Assembly: GCA_900543475.1 (NCBI GenBank)
Contig: UQRU01000071.1
Coordinates: 1-10,822, forward strand
Length of the DNA: 10,822 nucleotides
Direction: 5' to 3'
Source: an uncultured Eubacteriales bacterium
GTDB lineage: Bacteria; Bacillota; Clostridia; Christensenellales; CAG-138
Numbering within the stretch: the first letter of the stretch is position 1; every line of letters starts with the position of its first letter. The position numbers were made by a program, and so were the translations under genes. Shown here piece by piece: positions 1 through 7,621 of the stretch. The notes beneath the pieces were generated by a model that worked only from the letters and a program-made list of their open reading frames with translations, was not told the origin of the DNA and ran no database searches.

Positions 1-108
1 GGGGCCGCCAGAGGGCGCCCCTGACAACCCCTCCCGATAGCGATACGCCCGATCAAGCTTGGCCGCCAGAAACATACCGGCGGCCACATTTCTGTTGAGG
101 TAAGCCAT
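1..108 (-). CDS. possible small hypothetical ORF, cut by the window edge
   Basis: A minus-strand frame opens with ATG at 108 and stays open for 36 codons to the window edge (begins MAYLNRNVAAGMF, later AYRYREG). I recognise no family. A TAA lies directly before the ATG, so the frame cannot begin earlier. No good ribosome site precedes it: the nearest GGAG is more than 20 nt upstream. The frame also contains an 8-bp stem (60-67 with 79-86). Codon choice looks GC-rich, like the real genes nearby, but the missing ribosome site and the hairpin make a structured intergenic element an equally good reading. Confidence 0.2.
   Translation of the reverse strand, partial: MAYLNRNVAAGMFLAAKLDRAYRYREGLSGAPSGGP
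11..23. repeat. 13-bp GC-rich motif also found at the right end
   Basis: GAGGGCGCCCCTG occurs here and again, in the same orientation, at 10668-10680. The core GGGCGCCC is palindromic. Both copies lie in GC-rich, hairpin-rich intergenic DNA outside the operon. This could be a dispersed intergenic repeat or chance. Confidence 0.4.
60..86. repeat. inverted repeat, 8-bp stem with 11-nt loop
   Basis: TGGCCGCC (60-67) pairs perfectly with GGCGGCCA (79-86). It lies downstream of the kinase gene with no T-tract on either side, so it is not a canonical terminator. It overlaps the dubious edge ORF. Confidence 0.5.
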
Positions 109-169
109 TTATACTTTTCGTTACTTTTCTTTCTCCAACCCAATTGTCATCATCCGTCTATTGCGTTGA

Positions 170-196
170 CTGGCTAGTCCTGCACTTGCCAGCCAG
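170..196 (-). terminator. weak hairpin just after the kinase gene, possible transcript end
   Basis: CTGGCT (170-175) pairs with AGCCAG (191-196) around a 15-nt loop, starting 9 nt past the kinase stop codon. There is no U-tract after it on the minus strand, so intrinsic termination is doubtful. It may only mark or protect the 3' end of the mRNA. I see no other terminator for the operon between here and the edge. Confidence 0.25.
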
Positions 197-204
197 GGCG
201 GCTT

Positions 205-1185
205 TTACTCCATGCCATTTTTTGCCTTAACCGGGTCCATGTCCCCCTTCCTCCCAGCTGCCAGCGGATAGCCCAGCTGGATAGCGGCATACAGAATGCC
301 GCCGAATACCGGGGAAAAGCAAGGTTCTACAATTTCCATATCCGTACCTACAAGGGCTTTCTGCAAAGGGATTGTCAAAAGAGGCCCTACATTAAACATA
401 CCGCCAGCAAAGGATACCTGCACTGGTTTCCCCTGCGGAAAAGACAACTGTTTTCGAATGGCCAGGACCAGCTGGGCCAATTCCTGGGCGGCTGCTTCAT
501 ATAGCCTTTGGGCCTCCCGGTCCCCCGCCTGGGCGGCTTGCAGCAGCAGCCGCTGTAAGGCGGCGGTCTCCTTCCGGCTGGCGGCCAGCTTTTCAAAGAC
601 GGCCACCAGCGCCATGGGTTCCGCCGCTCCAAAGCGATCCAGTACCAGGGAATAAAGCGGCCCCTTTTCCGCCATGCCGTCCGCCTCCTTGGCAAACAGG
701 GACATCGCCTGTAGCCCTAGCCAATAGCCGGAGCCCTGGTCGCTAAAAATGTGGCTCCATCCCCCAGCCCGCGCAATGACGCCTTGCCCATCCATGCCCA
801 TGGCCATGCTGCCGGTGCCACACAGCAGGCAGATTCCGGGCCGGCCGCCCAGGGCTCCATACATGGCGCACACCACGTCGTTTACCGGGAATACCCGAGC
901 CGTGGCGGGGAATACCTCCCGTACCGCCTGCTCCAGATCCCGGCTTTCCGCTGGGATCTCCCCCAGCCGGGGCAGGCCTACCGTGATGCCGGCCAGGGCC
1001 TTTTCCTCCTTGCCCGACCGCCGCAAAACCGCGTTTAGGCCGGCTTTGAGCCGGGCGGCCACCTGGGGAATGCCGATTTGGCCGTAATCTATGGTATCGA
1101 TGGTTTCCTCCGCCAAAACCCTTCCCTGAAGATCGCATAGCTGCACCGCGGTCTTGGATCCGCCGCCGTCAAAGCTCAATAACAT
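205..1185 (-). CDS. BadF/BcrA-family ATPase, N-acetylglucosamine-kinase-like sugar kinase
   Basis: This is a 326-residue cytoplasmic ASKHA-fold kinase of the BadF/BadG/BcrA/BcrD group, to which N-acetylglucosamine kinase belongs. It likely phosphorylates an imported sugar or amino sugar using ATP. The phosphate-1 loop DGGGSKT is at 6-12. A probable catalytic Asp is in VND (103), phosphate-2 GTGS is at 123-126, a conserved GGWSHIFSDQGSGYWLG block is at 141-157, an adenosine-site-like FAGG is at 259-262, and SPVFGG is at 291-296. An ATG five codons upstream (1200) opens the same frame. I chose 1185 because AGGAGG lies 6 nt before it, inside the longer version, and family members begin right at the DGGG strand. 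The gene is last in the operon and is separated from the M20 gene by 133 nt holding two hairpins, so it may be expressed at a lower level. The exact substrate cannot be read from sequence. The start choice is an inference; the family is clear. Confidence 0.9.
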   Translation of the reverse strand: MLLSFDGGGSKTAVQLCDLQGRVLAEETIDTIDYGQIGIPQVAARLKAGLNAVLRRSGKEEKALAGITVGLPRLGEIPAESRDLEQAVREVFPATARVFPVNDVVCAMYGALGGRPGICLLCGTGSMAMGMDGQGVIARAGGWSHIFSDQGSGYWLGLQAMSLFAKEADGMAEKGPLYSLVLDRFGAAEPMALVAVFEKLAASRKETAALQRLLLQAAQAGDREAQRLYEAAAQELAQLVLAIRKQLSFPQGKPVQVSFAGGMFNVGPLLTIPLQKALVGTDMEIVEPCFSPVFGGILYAAIQLGYPLAAGRKGDMDPVKAKNGME

Positions 1186-1220
1186 CTTTGGCCTCCTCAT
1201 CCTTGTTTGCGCATAGTATG

Positions 1221-1247
1221 CCCTTCGCCCGGCAGCCGGGCAAAGGG
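1221..1247. repeat. strong hairpin in the leader of the kinase gene
   Basis: CCCTT (1221-1225) pairs with AAGGG (1243-1247), and GCCCGG (1227-1232) pairs with CCGGGC (1236-1241). One C/A mismatch separates the two helices and the loop is 3 nt. No T-run follows on the minus strand, so it does not look like a terminator. It lies about 35 nt before the kinase start and could protect or process the mRNA. Confidence 0.5.
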
Positions 1248-1257
1248 TGGAAGAGAT

Positions 1258-1291
1258 AAAAAGGGACCCGCTGCAACACGCAGCAGCGGGT
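1258..1291 (-). terminator. Rho-independent terminator-like hairpin between M20 and kinase genes
   Basis: ACCCGCTGC and GCAGCGGGT (1283-1291 with 1266-1274) form a perfect 9-bp GC-rich stem with an 8-nt loop. On the minus strand it is followed by CCC and then TTTTT (1262-1258). It starts 27 nt past the M20 stop. The three-base gap before the T-run suggests partial rather than complete termination, which fits a kinase gene placed after it without an obvious promoter of its own. Confidence 0.6.
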
Positions 1292-1318
1292 TTTCACAAT
1301 TCGGGCGTCGGGCCGGGT

Positions 1319-2629
1319 CTAATCGCCGCAATACCGCCGGATGAACTCCGCCAATTCCACCACAGCCTGGCGGATCTGAGCCAGCTCCACCCGCTCGTTA
1401 ATCTCGTGGGCGTTTTCCAATAGGCCCGGGCCATACATAATGGCCGGTGTATCCCCCCACAGAGTCAGGGTCATGGCATCGCAGGCGCTTTCAAAACCCC
1501 GGGTGTTGGCCCGCTGGCCCCGCAGTTGCGTCAGGCTCTGCTGCATCAGCTGCACCAGAGGATCATCCAAGGACACAGCCGTGGGATAGATTGGTCGGAA
1601 GTCCGGTGAATGGAATACCGGTGGGTGATCCTTTAGATAAGGATGCGCAGCACACCAGGAACCCATATACTGTTCAAATTGCTGCTTCACCTGCTCCCGG
1701 TTTTCCCCGGGTAGCATCTCCACCATGAACATAAGCTTTGCCTGATCAGGAACCGCAAAAAAGTGGGCTTCTCCCGCTTTCAGATACCAGATATCATCCA
1801 CCAAGGCGGGTGTGGGGAAATAGTCCGCGTCATGATAAAGGGGATGCTGCCTGAGCTGAGCGGTGCGCAGGTCTTCAAAGCGCTTCATGCCCTCCTTAAA
1901 GTAGATGGCATGGTCAAAGGCACTGTTTCCCCTCCACCACAGGCAATTGTGGGTGGCCTTGCCTGGAATCTCCACTTCGTATACATGATTACCCTTAAGG
2001 CCAGTACAAATGTCCAGATTAGTGGGCTCCAATACCACCGCTCCGTCTGCCTTGTAACCTTTAAGGCAACAGGCCAGGGTGCCGTTGTATACTCCTGTCT
2101 CCTCACAGACCACGCTTTCCAGGATCACGTCCCCTGCCAGCTGGATTCCCGCCTGCCGCAGGGCCTCCATAGCCATGCACATGACCGCAATACCGCTCTT
2201 CATGTCGCAGGCGCCCCGGCCGTATAGATACCCGTCCCGCTGAATGGGGTCAAAGGGATCTTGGGTCCATTGGGCCCGATCCCCTGCCGGCACTACGTCC
2301 ATGTGTCCATTCAGGATCAGGTTGCGGCCTCCGCCCTTACCCTTACGCACAGCCACCACATTGGGGCGGTCCGTATAGGTCTGGTTAGGCCACCAAGCTT
2401 TGTGTTCCTGGGCCCCGGCCACAGAGTCTGGGGTGAACACATCGATGGTATCATAGCCTTTATCCTTTAAAAAGTCCGCCAAAAAATGCTGGGCAGGTCC
2501 TTCGGTTCCTCCATTGGGAACAATCTCGCTGGGATGGGCAATCAGGGCTTCCGCCAGCTGAATGGCTTCATCCCCCAGCCGTTGGGCGGTTTCCTGCAAG
2601 CTTGCAGCGGGTTGCGATTGGGTCGTCAT
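1319..2629 (-). CDS. M20-family metallo-amidohydrolase (ArgE/DapE-type deacylase or peptidase)
   Basis: The protein has 436 residues, normal for the M20 ArgE/DapE/carboxypeptidase-G2 group. These cytoplasmic di-metal enzymes hydrolyse N-acyl amino acids, succinylated or acetylated amines, or dipeptides. The complete metal site is visible: His109 and Asp111 in NGHMDVVPAGD, bridging Asp142 in GRGACDMKSG, catalytic Glu176 with metal Glu177 in CEETG, Glu201 in LEPTN and His408 in NAHEINE. The lid-domain His is probably His227 in GKATHNCLWW; the family usually has small residues after this His, so the NCLWW stretch is unusual and may shape the substrate pocket. Start: AGAGG lies 6 nt upstream of the ATG, which is 10 nt past the permease stop, so it is translated in the same transcript. 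In this operon it most likely removes an acyl or aminoacyl group from the imported compound. The substrate is unknown. Confidence 0.9.
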   Translation of the reverse strand: MTTQSQPAASLQETAQRLGDEAIQLAEALIAHPSEIVPNGGTEGPAQHFLADFLKDKGYDTIDVFTPDSVAGAQEHKAWWPNQTYTDRPNVVAVRKGKGGGRNLILNGHMDVVPAGDRAQWTQDPFDPIQRDGYLYGRGACDMKSGIAVMCMAMEALRQAGIQLAGDVILESVVCEETGVYNGTLACCLKGYKADGAVVLEPTNLDICTGLKGNHVYEVEIPGKATHNCLWWRGNSAFDHAIYFKEGMKRFEDLRTAQLRQHPLYHDADYFPTPALVDDIWYLKAGEAHFFAVPDQAKLMFMVEMLPGENREQVKQQFEQYMGSWCAAHPYLKDHPPVFHSPDFRPIYPTAVSLDDPLVQLMQQSLTQLRGQRANTRGFESACDAMTLTLWGDTPAIMYGPGLLENAHEINERVELAQIRQAVVELAEFIRRYCGD

Positions 2630-2639
2630 GGCGCGCCTC

Positions 2640-3596
2640 TCAGTCCCGCTTGGCCAGCACGGCCGCTACGATGATCGCGCCTTTGATCATCATCTGGGGA
2701 TAGGTGGCAACCCCCATCAGGTTCATGATGTTGCCGATGATCCCCAGGATCAGCACGCCCAGCACGGTGTTCATCACTGTGCCCCGACCACCGGTAAAGG
2801 CCGCGCCGCCAATGACCACAGAGGCAATGGCATCCAGCTCCAAGCCGTCGCCTACCAAGGCAGTTCCTACCCGCAGCCGGGCCGCCATGATAATGCCTGC
2901 GATACCCGCCAGGATGGCGGAAAGCACATAGATACTGATCAGCATCTTATTCACGGAAACACCCACCAGTTTAGCTGCCTCCTTGCTGCCGCCAATAGCA
3001 TAGGTCTTTCTACCAAAGGTAGTATTTTTCAGCAGGATGTGCATGATGATGCCGATGATCACCGCATAGATGATGGCGATGGGAATGGGGCCCAGGTTAC
3101 CAGCGAAGTTAGTCAGGAAGGTTTGGTTGTTGATCACGGCCACAGATCCCACCTGGTAGATGTAAGCAATACCCCGCACCACCTGTTGCATGGCCAAAGT
3201 AGCGATAAAAGGTTCGATTTTGCCGAAGGCAATCAGGCCTCCTGCAATGGCGCCGCCTACCGCCATAACTAGCACCACGAATAAGCAAACCGCAGCAATA
3301 GGCCAATTCTGATTCAGCAGGCCAGCGGTGAGGCATACGGACAGAGCCAGGAAAGAGCCTACGGAAAGATCGATGCCGCCAGTGACGATAACAAACAGCA
3401 TGCCATAGGACAAAATGGCAGTAGTAGCGTTTTGGGTAAGGATATTGAGCAAATTCAGGGGAGTGAAAAACTTCGGGGACAATAAGCAGGATACCACGAA
3501 CATCAAAAGGAACGTGATCACCAGATAGTACTTTTGAAAAAAGCTCTTTGCGCCGTTTGCCCCTTGCAGGGAACGGCTGTTTTGTAAGGCATTCAT
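2640..3596 (-). CDS. RbsC-type sugar ABC transporter permease
   Basis: A 318-residue, very hydrophobic inner-membrane permease of the branched-chain-amino-acid/ribose superfamily (COG1172-like), which forms the channel of a carbohydrate importer. A short polar N-terminus (about 1-20) precedes roughly eight to ten membrane segments. Hallmarks are GGIDLSVGS at 73-81, a cytoplasmic coupling-loop segment GRKTYAIGGSKEAAKLVGV at about 195-213, and VIGGAAFTGGRGT at 261-273, followed by the last helices. Length is typical of RbsC. The start has GGAGG 7 nt upstream, and its ATG overlaps the ATPase stop in an ATGA junction, so the two are translationally coupled. There is only one permease gene, as expected since RbsC homologues work as homodimers. 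Family is clear; the sugar is not. Confidence 0.94.
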   Translation of the reverse strand: MNALQNSRSLQGANGAKSFFQKYYLVITFLLMFVVSCLLSPKFFTPLNLLNILTQNATTAILSYGMLFVIVTGGIDLSVGSFLALSVCLTAGLLNQNWPIAAVCLFVVLVMAVGGAIAGGLIAFGKIEPFIATLAMQQVVRGIAYIYQVGSVAVINNQTFLTNFAGNLGPIPIAIIYAVIIGIIMHILLKNTTFGRKTYAIGGSKEAAKLVGVSVNKMLISIYVLSAILAGIAGIIMAARLRVGTALVGDGLELDAIASVVIGGAAFTGGRGTVMNTVLGVLILGIIGNIMNLMGVATYPQMMIKGAIIVAAVLAKRD

Positions 3597-5101
3597 TCTA
3601 CTTCCTCCAATACCCTGTGGTATTCAATCATCTTGTTCATCAGTTTGGATTCATCGGCTTCTTGCCTGGAGAATTCGCCGGTCTTATGGCCTTCTGCAAG
3701 GACGATGATCCGATCGGACAGGGCCAAGAGCTCGGGCATTTCCGATGAAATAATGATAGCGGCACCGCCAGCCTTGGCAAAATTGTCGATCAGCTTATAG
3801 ATCTCCTCCTTGGAGCCCACGTCGATACCCCGGGTGGGTTCGTCAAACAGCAGGATATCGCAGTTAGCGGCCAACCATCTAGCCAGCACGATCTTCTGCT
3901 GGTTGCCGCCGGACAGGGTGGAAACGATGCTGCGGATGCTGGGGGCTTTCACGTTGACCCGCTCAAACTCCTTTTGGGCGATGGCGTCCTCCTTTTTCCC
4001 CTGCATCAGGGAAAAACGGGAAAATTCCCCCAGGTCGGAAATAGAGATGTTTTCCCGGATGGGCAGCTGCATGAATAGGCCCTGAAGGCGACGATCCTCC
4101 GGCAGGAATCCCATTTTCAGGGCAATAGCCTCGGAAGGGTTCCGTAAGGATACCTGTTTACCGTTTATCAGAATGGTGCCGCCGGTGCGTTTGGCCGCGC
4201 CGAAGATGCTCTTCACCAGGGTGCTGCGACCACTGCCCATAAGCCCGGCAATGCCCAGGATTTCTCCCTTTTTCAAAGAAAAGGACACATCCTTTACCTT
4301 ATGACCTACGGTCAAGTTGTTGACTTGCAAAACCACTTGGTCGGTGGCGTGGCCGCCGATGCCATAGGAGCGGATGTTCCGACCGATCATATAGCTGACG
4401 ATGGTTTCTTTATTAAAGTCTTTTCTATCTAATTCTCCGCTCACAATGCCGTCCTTCAATACGGCAATCCGGTCAGATATAAACATCACATCCTCCAGCC
4501 GGTGGGATACATAGATGATGCTGGTACCCTCGGCCTTAAGCTTCTTGATGATCTCGTGAAGGTAATCGGCGTCGTCCTGGCTCAAGGAGGAGGTGGGTTC
4601 GTCCAGGATCAGCAGCTTGGGCTGCATTTGCAGCGCCCGGCCGATCTCCACCATCTGCCTGGAGGCGATGCTCAAATCCTTGACCGGGATGGCGGGGTTA
4701 ACGTCCAATTCCAGCCTTTTGAGGATCTTGGCCGCTTGGGTTTCCATTTGCCGGAAATCCACGAAGCCGGTGTGTTGGGGCCACGCCCCAAGAAAAATAT
4801 TTTCCGCCACGCTGAGCTCCGGCACCAGGCTAAGCTCCTGATAAACCGTGATCATGCCTGCCCGGCGGGCGTCCATGGTATTCCAGGAAACGATCTCTTT
4901 CCCATCGAAAACAAAGCTGCCGCTATCAAGATTGACCGCGCCGGCCAGTATTTTGATCAGCGTGCTTTTGCCGGCGCCGTTTTCTCCCACCAATCCCAGG
5001 ATCTCTCCTTGGTGAACAACCAGGTTGGTATCTGTCAAAACCCGGGTGCCCGGATAGCTCTTGGACACGTTTTGCACGCGTAATAGTACGTTTTCCTGCA
5101 T
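3593..5101 (-). CDS. RbsA-type double ATPase of a sugar ABC importer
   Basis: A 502-residue protein with two fused ABC ATPase domains, the standard RbsA/MglA/XylG layout and length. Domain 1 (about 5-240) has Walker A GENGAGKST at 39-47, a degenerate signature LSIASRQ at 143-149, Walker B LLILDEPT at 163-170 and switch His200. Domain 2 (about 255-495) has a degenerate Walker A GLMGSGRST at 286-294 (Arg for Lys), an intact signature LSGGNQQK at 397-404, Walker B LLFDEPTRG at 417-425, and Glu454 where the switch His would be. This asymmetry, with one competent and one degenerate site, is normal for the family and is not a defect. It drives transport at the inner face of the membrane with the downstream permease. 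The start is preceded by GAGAGG. It follows the binding-protein gene after 67 nt that contain a hairpin, and overlaps the permease start by 4 nt. Confidence 0.95.
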   Translation of the reverse strand: MQENVLLRVQNVSKSYPGTRVLTDTNLVVHQGEILGLVGENGAGKSTLIKILAGAVNLDSGSFVFDGKEIVSWNTMDARRAGMITVYQELSLVPELSVAENIFLGAWPQHTGFVDFRQMETQAAKILKRLELDVNPAIPVKDLSIASRQMVEIGRALQMQPKLLILDEPTSSLSQDDADYLHEIIKKLKAEGTSIIYVSHRLEDVMFISDRIAVLKDGIVSGELDRKDFNKETIVSYMIGRNIRSYGIGGHATDQVVLQVNNLTVGHKVKDVSFSLKKGEILGIAGLMGSGRSTLVKSIFGAAKRTGGTILINGKQVSLRNPSEAIALKMGFLPEDRRLQGLFMQLPIRENISISDLGEFSRFSLMQGKKEDAIAQKEFERVNVKAPSIRSIVSTLSGGNQQKIVLARWLAANCDILLFDEPTRGIDVGSKEEIYKLIDNFAKAGGAAIIISSEMPELLALSDRIIVLAEGHKTGEFSRQEADESKLMNKMIEYHRVLEEVE

Positions 5102-5118
5102 AGTTTACCTCTCTAAAC

Positions 5119-5157
5119 AGGGCTCCCGCCTGAAAGCTATTTTCCGACAGGAGCCCT
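5119..5157 (-). terminator. hairpin between binding-protein and ATPase genes (mRNA stabiliser or attenuator)
   Basis: AGGGCTCC (5119-5126) pairs with GGAGCCCT (5150-5157): an 8-bp stem with a 23-nt loop, 11 nt past the binding-protein stop. On the minus strand only TGTTTAG follows, so it is a poor terminator. Hairpins at this point are common in binding-protein-dependent operons, where they leave more binding-protein mRNA than ATPase or permease mRNA. That role is inferred. Confidence 0.45.
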
Positions 5158-5168
5158 CTGGTCAGCGA

Positions 5169-6269
5169 TTAATAAGCAGAGTCGGGATCATAAAGCTCCG
5201 CCGCGTTATTGGCGTTAATGCCCACAGAGTCGATATACATGGTGGCGGGCACATTGGCGCCGCTAGCAGCATAGGCGGCCATTAGCACCGACCACTTACC
5301 TTCCTGCCGGGGATCGCAGGTGGCGCTGGCTACAATGGTGCCTTCCTGGATGGCAGCCAGCTCTTCCTTACGGCCGCCAGCGCAGCATACCATCACCTGG
5401 CCTTCCAGACCCGCGGACTGGATAGAAGAGGTGGAGGCAACACCCATGCTGCCGTCCAGTACGAAGAGGATATCCAGATCCGCATTGGCGGCCAGGATGT
5501 CGTCGGTCTCCTTCAGGGCGGTATCCGCGCTCCACTCGCCGTAGCGGCAAGCCACGATGTTCAGGTTGCACTTGTTATACTTATCCAGATAGTAAGCAGT
5601 AAAGCCGGCGATCATGCCGTTGGATTCCTGGATGGAGTACAGCTCCTTGGGAAAGCCCATGATCATAGCAGCCTTGATCTCCTCTGGGCAGCCGTTTTTG
5701 GCGTCGAAGGCCTCAGCCAAGGCGGTGCCGGCGGAATAGCCGAAGCTATAGGTGTCGTGGCCTACAAAGCAGGTGGGAGCAGCGGTGGATTCCATCTGGC
5801 TGTTTACATTGATTAAAGGAATGCCAGCCTGGTGTACCATATCTGTGGCAGCGATGATGCCGGAGGGATCCACGGGGTTGACGATGATGGCATCACAGCC
5901 CTGGGCGATTAGATCTTCAATGTCGGAGATCTGGGTGGCCAGATCGCCATTGGCATCAGTGACAATCAGGTTCACGCCAAGGTGTTCCGCTTCCGCTTGG
6001 GCGATGCGGATCAGGTTCTCGTACCAGGAGCTGCCTGCTACGGAGCGCTGAGAGAAGCCGATGGTGATGCCTTCAAAGGAATTGGCGTCGCCGATGACCT
6101 CTTCCGGATCGGTATAATAGTAAGCGGAGGGCGCTTCTCCGGCCTCGGTATTGGAGGCGGCGGATTCCTGGGTTTGGGACGGGGTGGTGGGCGCAGTGCA
6201 AGCGGCCATGCCGATGCACATGAGCGTCACCAGGATCAAAGAGATGATACGAATGGCTTTGTTTTTCAT
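5169..6269 (-). CDS. RbsB-like sugar-binding lipoprotein of the ABC importer
   Basis: A 366-residue periplasmic-binding-protein type I (Peripla_BP_4/RbsB-like) protein. The N-terminus KNK, a hydrophobic stretch and the lipobox MAAC predict cleavage before Cys24 and lipid anchoring on the outer face of the membrane, as expected in a Gram-positive cell. A Ser/Thr/Ala/Glu-rich linker (25-48) leads to two lobes. ITIGFSQ at 68-74 is the first strand, CDAIIVNPVDPSG at 125-137 is the family's typical second motif, PLINVNS is at 151-157, and DILFVLDGSMGVAS is at 266-279 in the C-lobe. It captures the substrate and delivers it to the RbsC/RbsA pair downstream. The start has AGGAGG 5 nt upstream. The mature part has eight cysteines besides Cys24 (125, 167, 194, 234, 241, 295, 296, 318), which seems many for this family. 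The ligand cannot be told. Confidence 0.93.
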   Translation of the reverse strand: MKNKAIRIISLILVTLMCIGMAACTAPTTPSQTQESAASNTEAGEAPSAYYYTDPEEVIGDANSFEGITIGFSQRSVAGSSWYENLIRIAQAEAEHLGVNLIVTDANGDLATQISDIEDLIAQGCDAIIVNPVDPSGIIAATDMVHQAGIPLINVNSQMESTAAPTCFVGHDTYSFGYSAGTALAEAFDAKNGCPEEIKAAMIMGFPKELYSIQESNGMIAGFTAYYLDKYNKCNLNIVACRYGEWSADTALKETDDILAANADLDILFVLDGSMGVASTSSIQSAGLEGQVMVCCAGGRKEELAAIQEGTIVASATCDPRQEGKWSVLMAAYAASGANVPATMYIDSVGINANNAAELYDPDSAY

Positions 6270-6310
6270 GGTTTCCTCCTGTTGGTTTTAATTATGAAAC
6301 AGCCTTGCAA

Positions 6311-7606
6311 TCAGCCGATTTCCTCTTTTATCAGCCGCCGGACATGGGCTGCGGAATCCGCCACGGGATACCCTTTCTCGTCCAGCAGGTTGTTGGCCCG
6401 GTCAAACAGGCCCACCAGACGAGGTTCACTGGAAGCCTGACGGATCACTGCCACGTTGGTGCGCATGGTAAAGGCCTGGGCCCGGAAGCCGAATACGGCG
6501 GTTTCCCCGGACGCCACGTTCTTTTCCGGCATAAACAGGGCGCCATAGTAATCCGTTGCATTGAGGGTACGGCCAAAGAAGGAACCCACGTCCGCCTGGA
6601 GCTTTTTCTCAAAAATGGTTGCGGGGTCGGACCCCACAAAGGCATGGGGATCCCAGCCGCGGGACAGGCGGTAAGGATGGTCGTCCCCCCGATTGGCTGG
6701 GGTATCGCAGGCATAGAAGCCGCCGCCAAAGCAATAGGCCTTGTTTTCAAAAGTATGGGAGATCTCGTTGACGTAAACCATGGCAGGGCGCTCAGGCAGA
6801 TCGGCCAGCAGATGCCAGGGGGTGGTGCCGAAGATGCCGTGGCCGGGCTCCGCATGGGTACCACCTGCGGCTTTAACCACCGGCAGCATAGCTGCGGAGG
6901 AAGCGCCGGGCAGGTTGATCTGGCGGATAGGGAAGCCCATCTCCCGTAGGGTGTTGGCTGCCCGAACCGCGGTGCTGGCATTAATAGTAGCCTGCCCACC
7001 CTTGACCTCGGATACCAGCGTGCCAGGGAAGGTCACCGTTCCCACAATTCGTACCCCAGGATAGGTAGAAATGGCCTTTGCCGTCTCCACCAAATCAGTC
7101 TCCCAAATGCCGCCCTCCTCGTTGGGGTATATAATGTCTTCTGGTGCCCGAACCCGGAGTAGAATGTCTTGTACCATACCCATAGCTTCCGCCGCATCGG
7201 AAAGCAGCTTAGCATTTTCCAGGCTAAAGATAGTCCATACCTCCGGGCGCATTTCTAATACATGGGGGATCTCATGCTTGGGGATCTGGACCAGGTGACC
7301 CACATGTTGCACCGGGTTGCCATAGCGCCACTGGGCTTTGGCGCATTGTACATCCACCGCCACGATTCCAGGGAATCCCGCCTGCACAATTGCTGCGCTA
7401 ACGACGGGGTTGCGGTTGAAATGTTTGCTCATGAAGTAGGTCTGCACACCGGTTTCCTTGGACGTGGCGGTGATGGCCCGGGCGTTTTCCATAACGGTGT
7501 CCAGGTCGATCACATAAGTGTTCGCAGGGATGATACCCCGTTGATGGAGCGCTACGGCAGCCCGGATTAGATCTGGGTTGCGCCTTTGTACTAGGTCTAA
7601 AAACAT
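6311..7606 (-). CDS. YhfX-family PLP-dependent enzyme (alanine racemase N-terminal fold)
   Basis: A 431-residue fold-type III PLP enzyme resembling the uncharacterised E. coli YhfX group. An N-terminal TIM barrel is expected to hold PLP on Lys61 in the segment TYFMSKHFNRNP (56-67), where classical alanine racemases have a KANAYGHG-type motif. Family landmarks are VDVQCAKAQ (84-92), HVGHLVQIPK (101-110), IYPNEEGG (159-166), GGTHAEPGHG (248-257) with likely cofactor-phosphate or active-site His, and YCFGGGFY (291-298). Fold-type III members racemise amino acids, decarboxylate them or cleave beta-hydroxy amino acids such as D-threonine. YhfX itself has no established reaction that I know of. The gene starts 15 nt after the SIS gene with AGGAGG 7 nt before ATG, so it belongs to the operon. 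Its role here may be to process the amino-acid part of the imported conjugate. The family call is firm; the reaction is a guess. Confidence 0.85.
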   Translation of the reverse strand: MFLDLVQRRNPDLIRAAVALHQRGIIPANTYVIDLDTVMENARAITATSKETGVQTYFMSKHFNRNPVVSAAIVQAGFPGIVAVDVQCAKAQWRYGNPVQHVGHLVQIPKHEIPHVLEMRPEVWTIFSLENAKLLSDAAEAMGMVQDILLRVRAPEDIIYPNEEGGIWETDLVETAKAISTYPGVRIVGTVTFPGTLVSEVKGGQATINASTAVRAANTLREMGFPIRQINLPGASSAAMLPVVKAAGGTHAEPGHGIFGTTPWHLLADLPERPAMVYVNEISHTFENKAYCFGGGFYACDTPANRGDDHPYRLSRGWDPHAFVGSDPATIFEKKLQADVGSFFGRTLNATDYYGALFMPEKNVASGETAVFGFRAQAFTMRTNVAVIRQASSEPRLVGLFDRANNLLDEKGYPVADSAAHVRRLIKEEIG

Positions 7607-7621
7607 AGGTTTTCCTCCTTT

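Noticed and set aside
3593..5101. Degenerate Walker A and signature motifs in the ATPase, as a possible inactive transporter
   Set aside because: This asymmetry is the normal state of RbsA/MglA-type double ATPases.
6270..6310. Internal promoter before the binding-protein gene
   Set aside because: TTGCAA and TAATTA are only about 14 bp apart and match poorly; the 41-nt gap is adequately explained by operon spacing.
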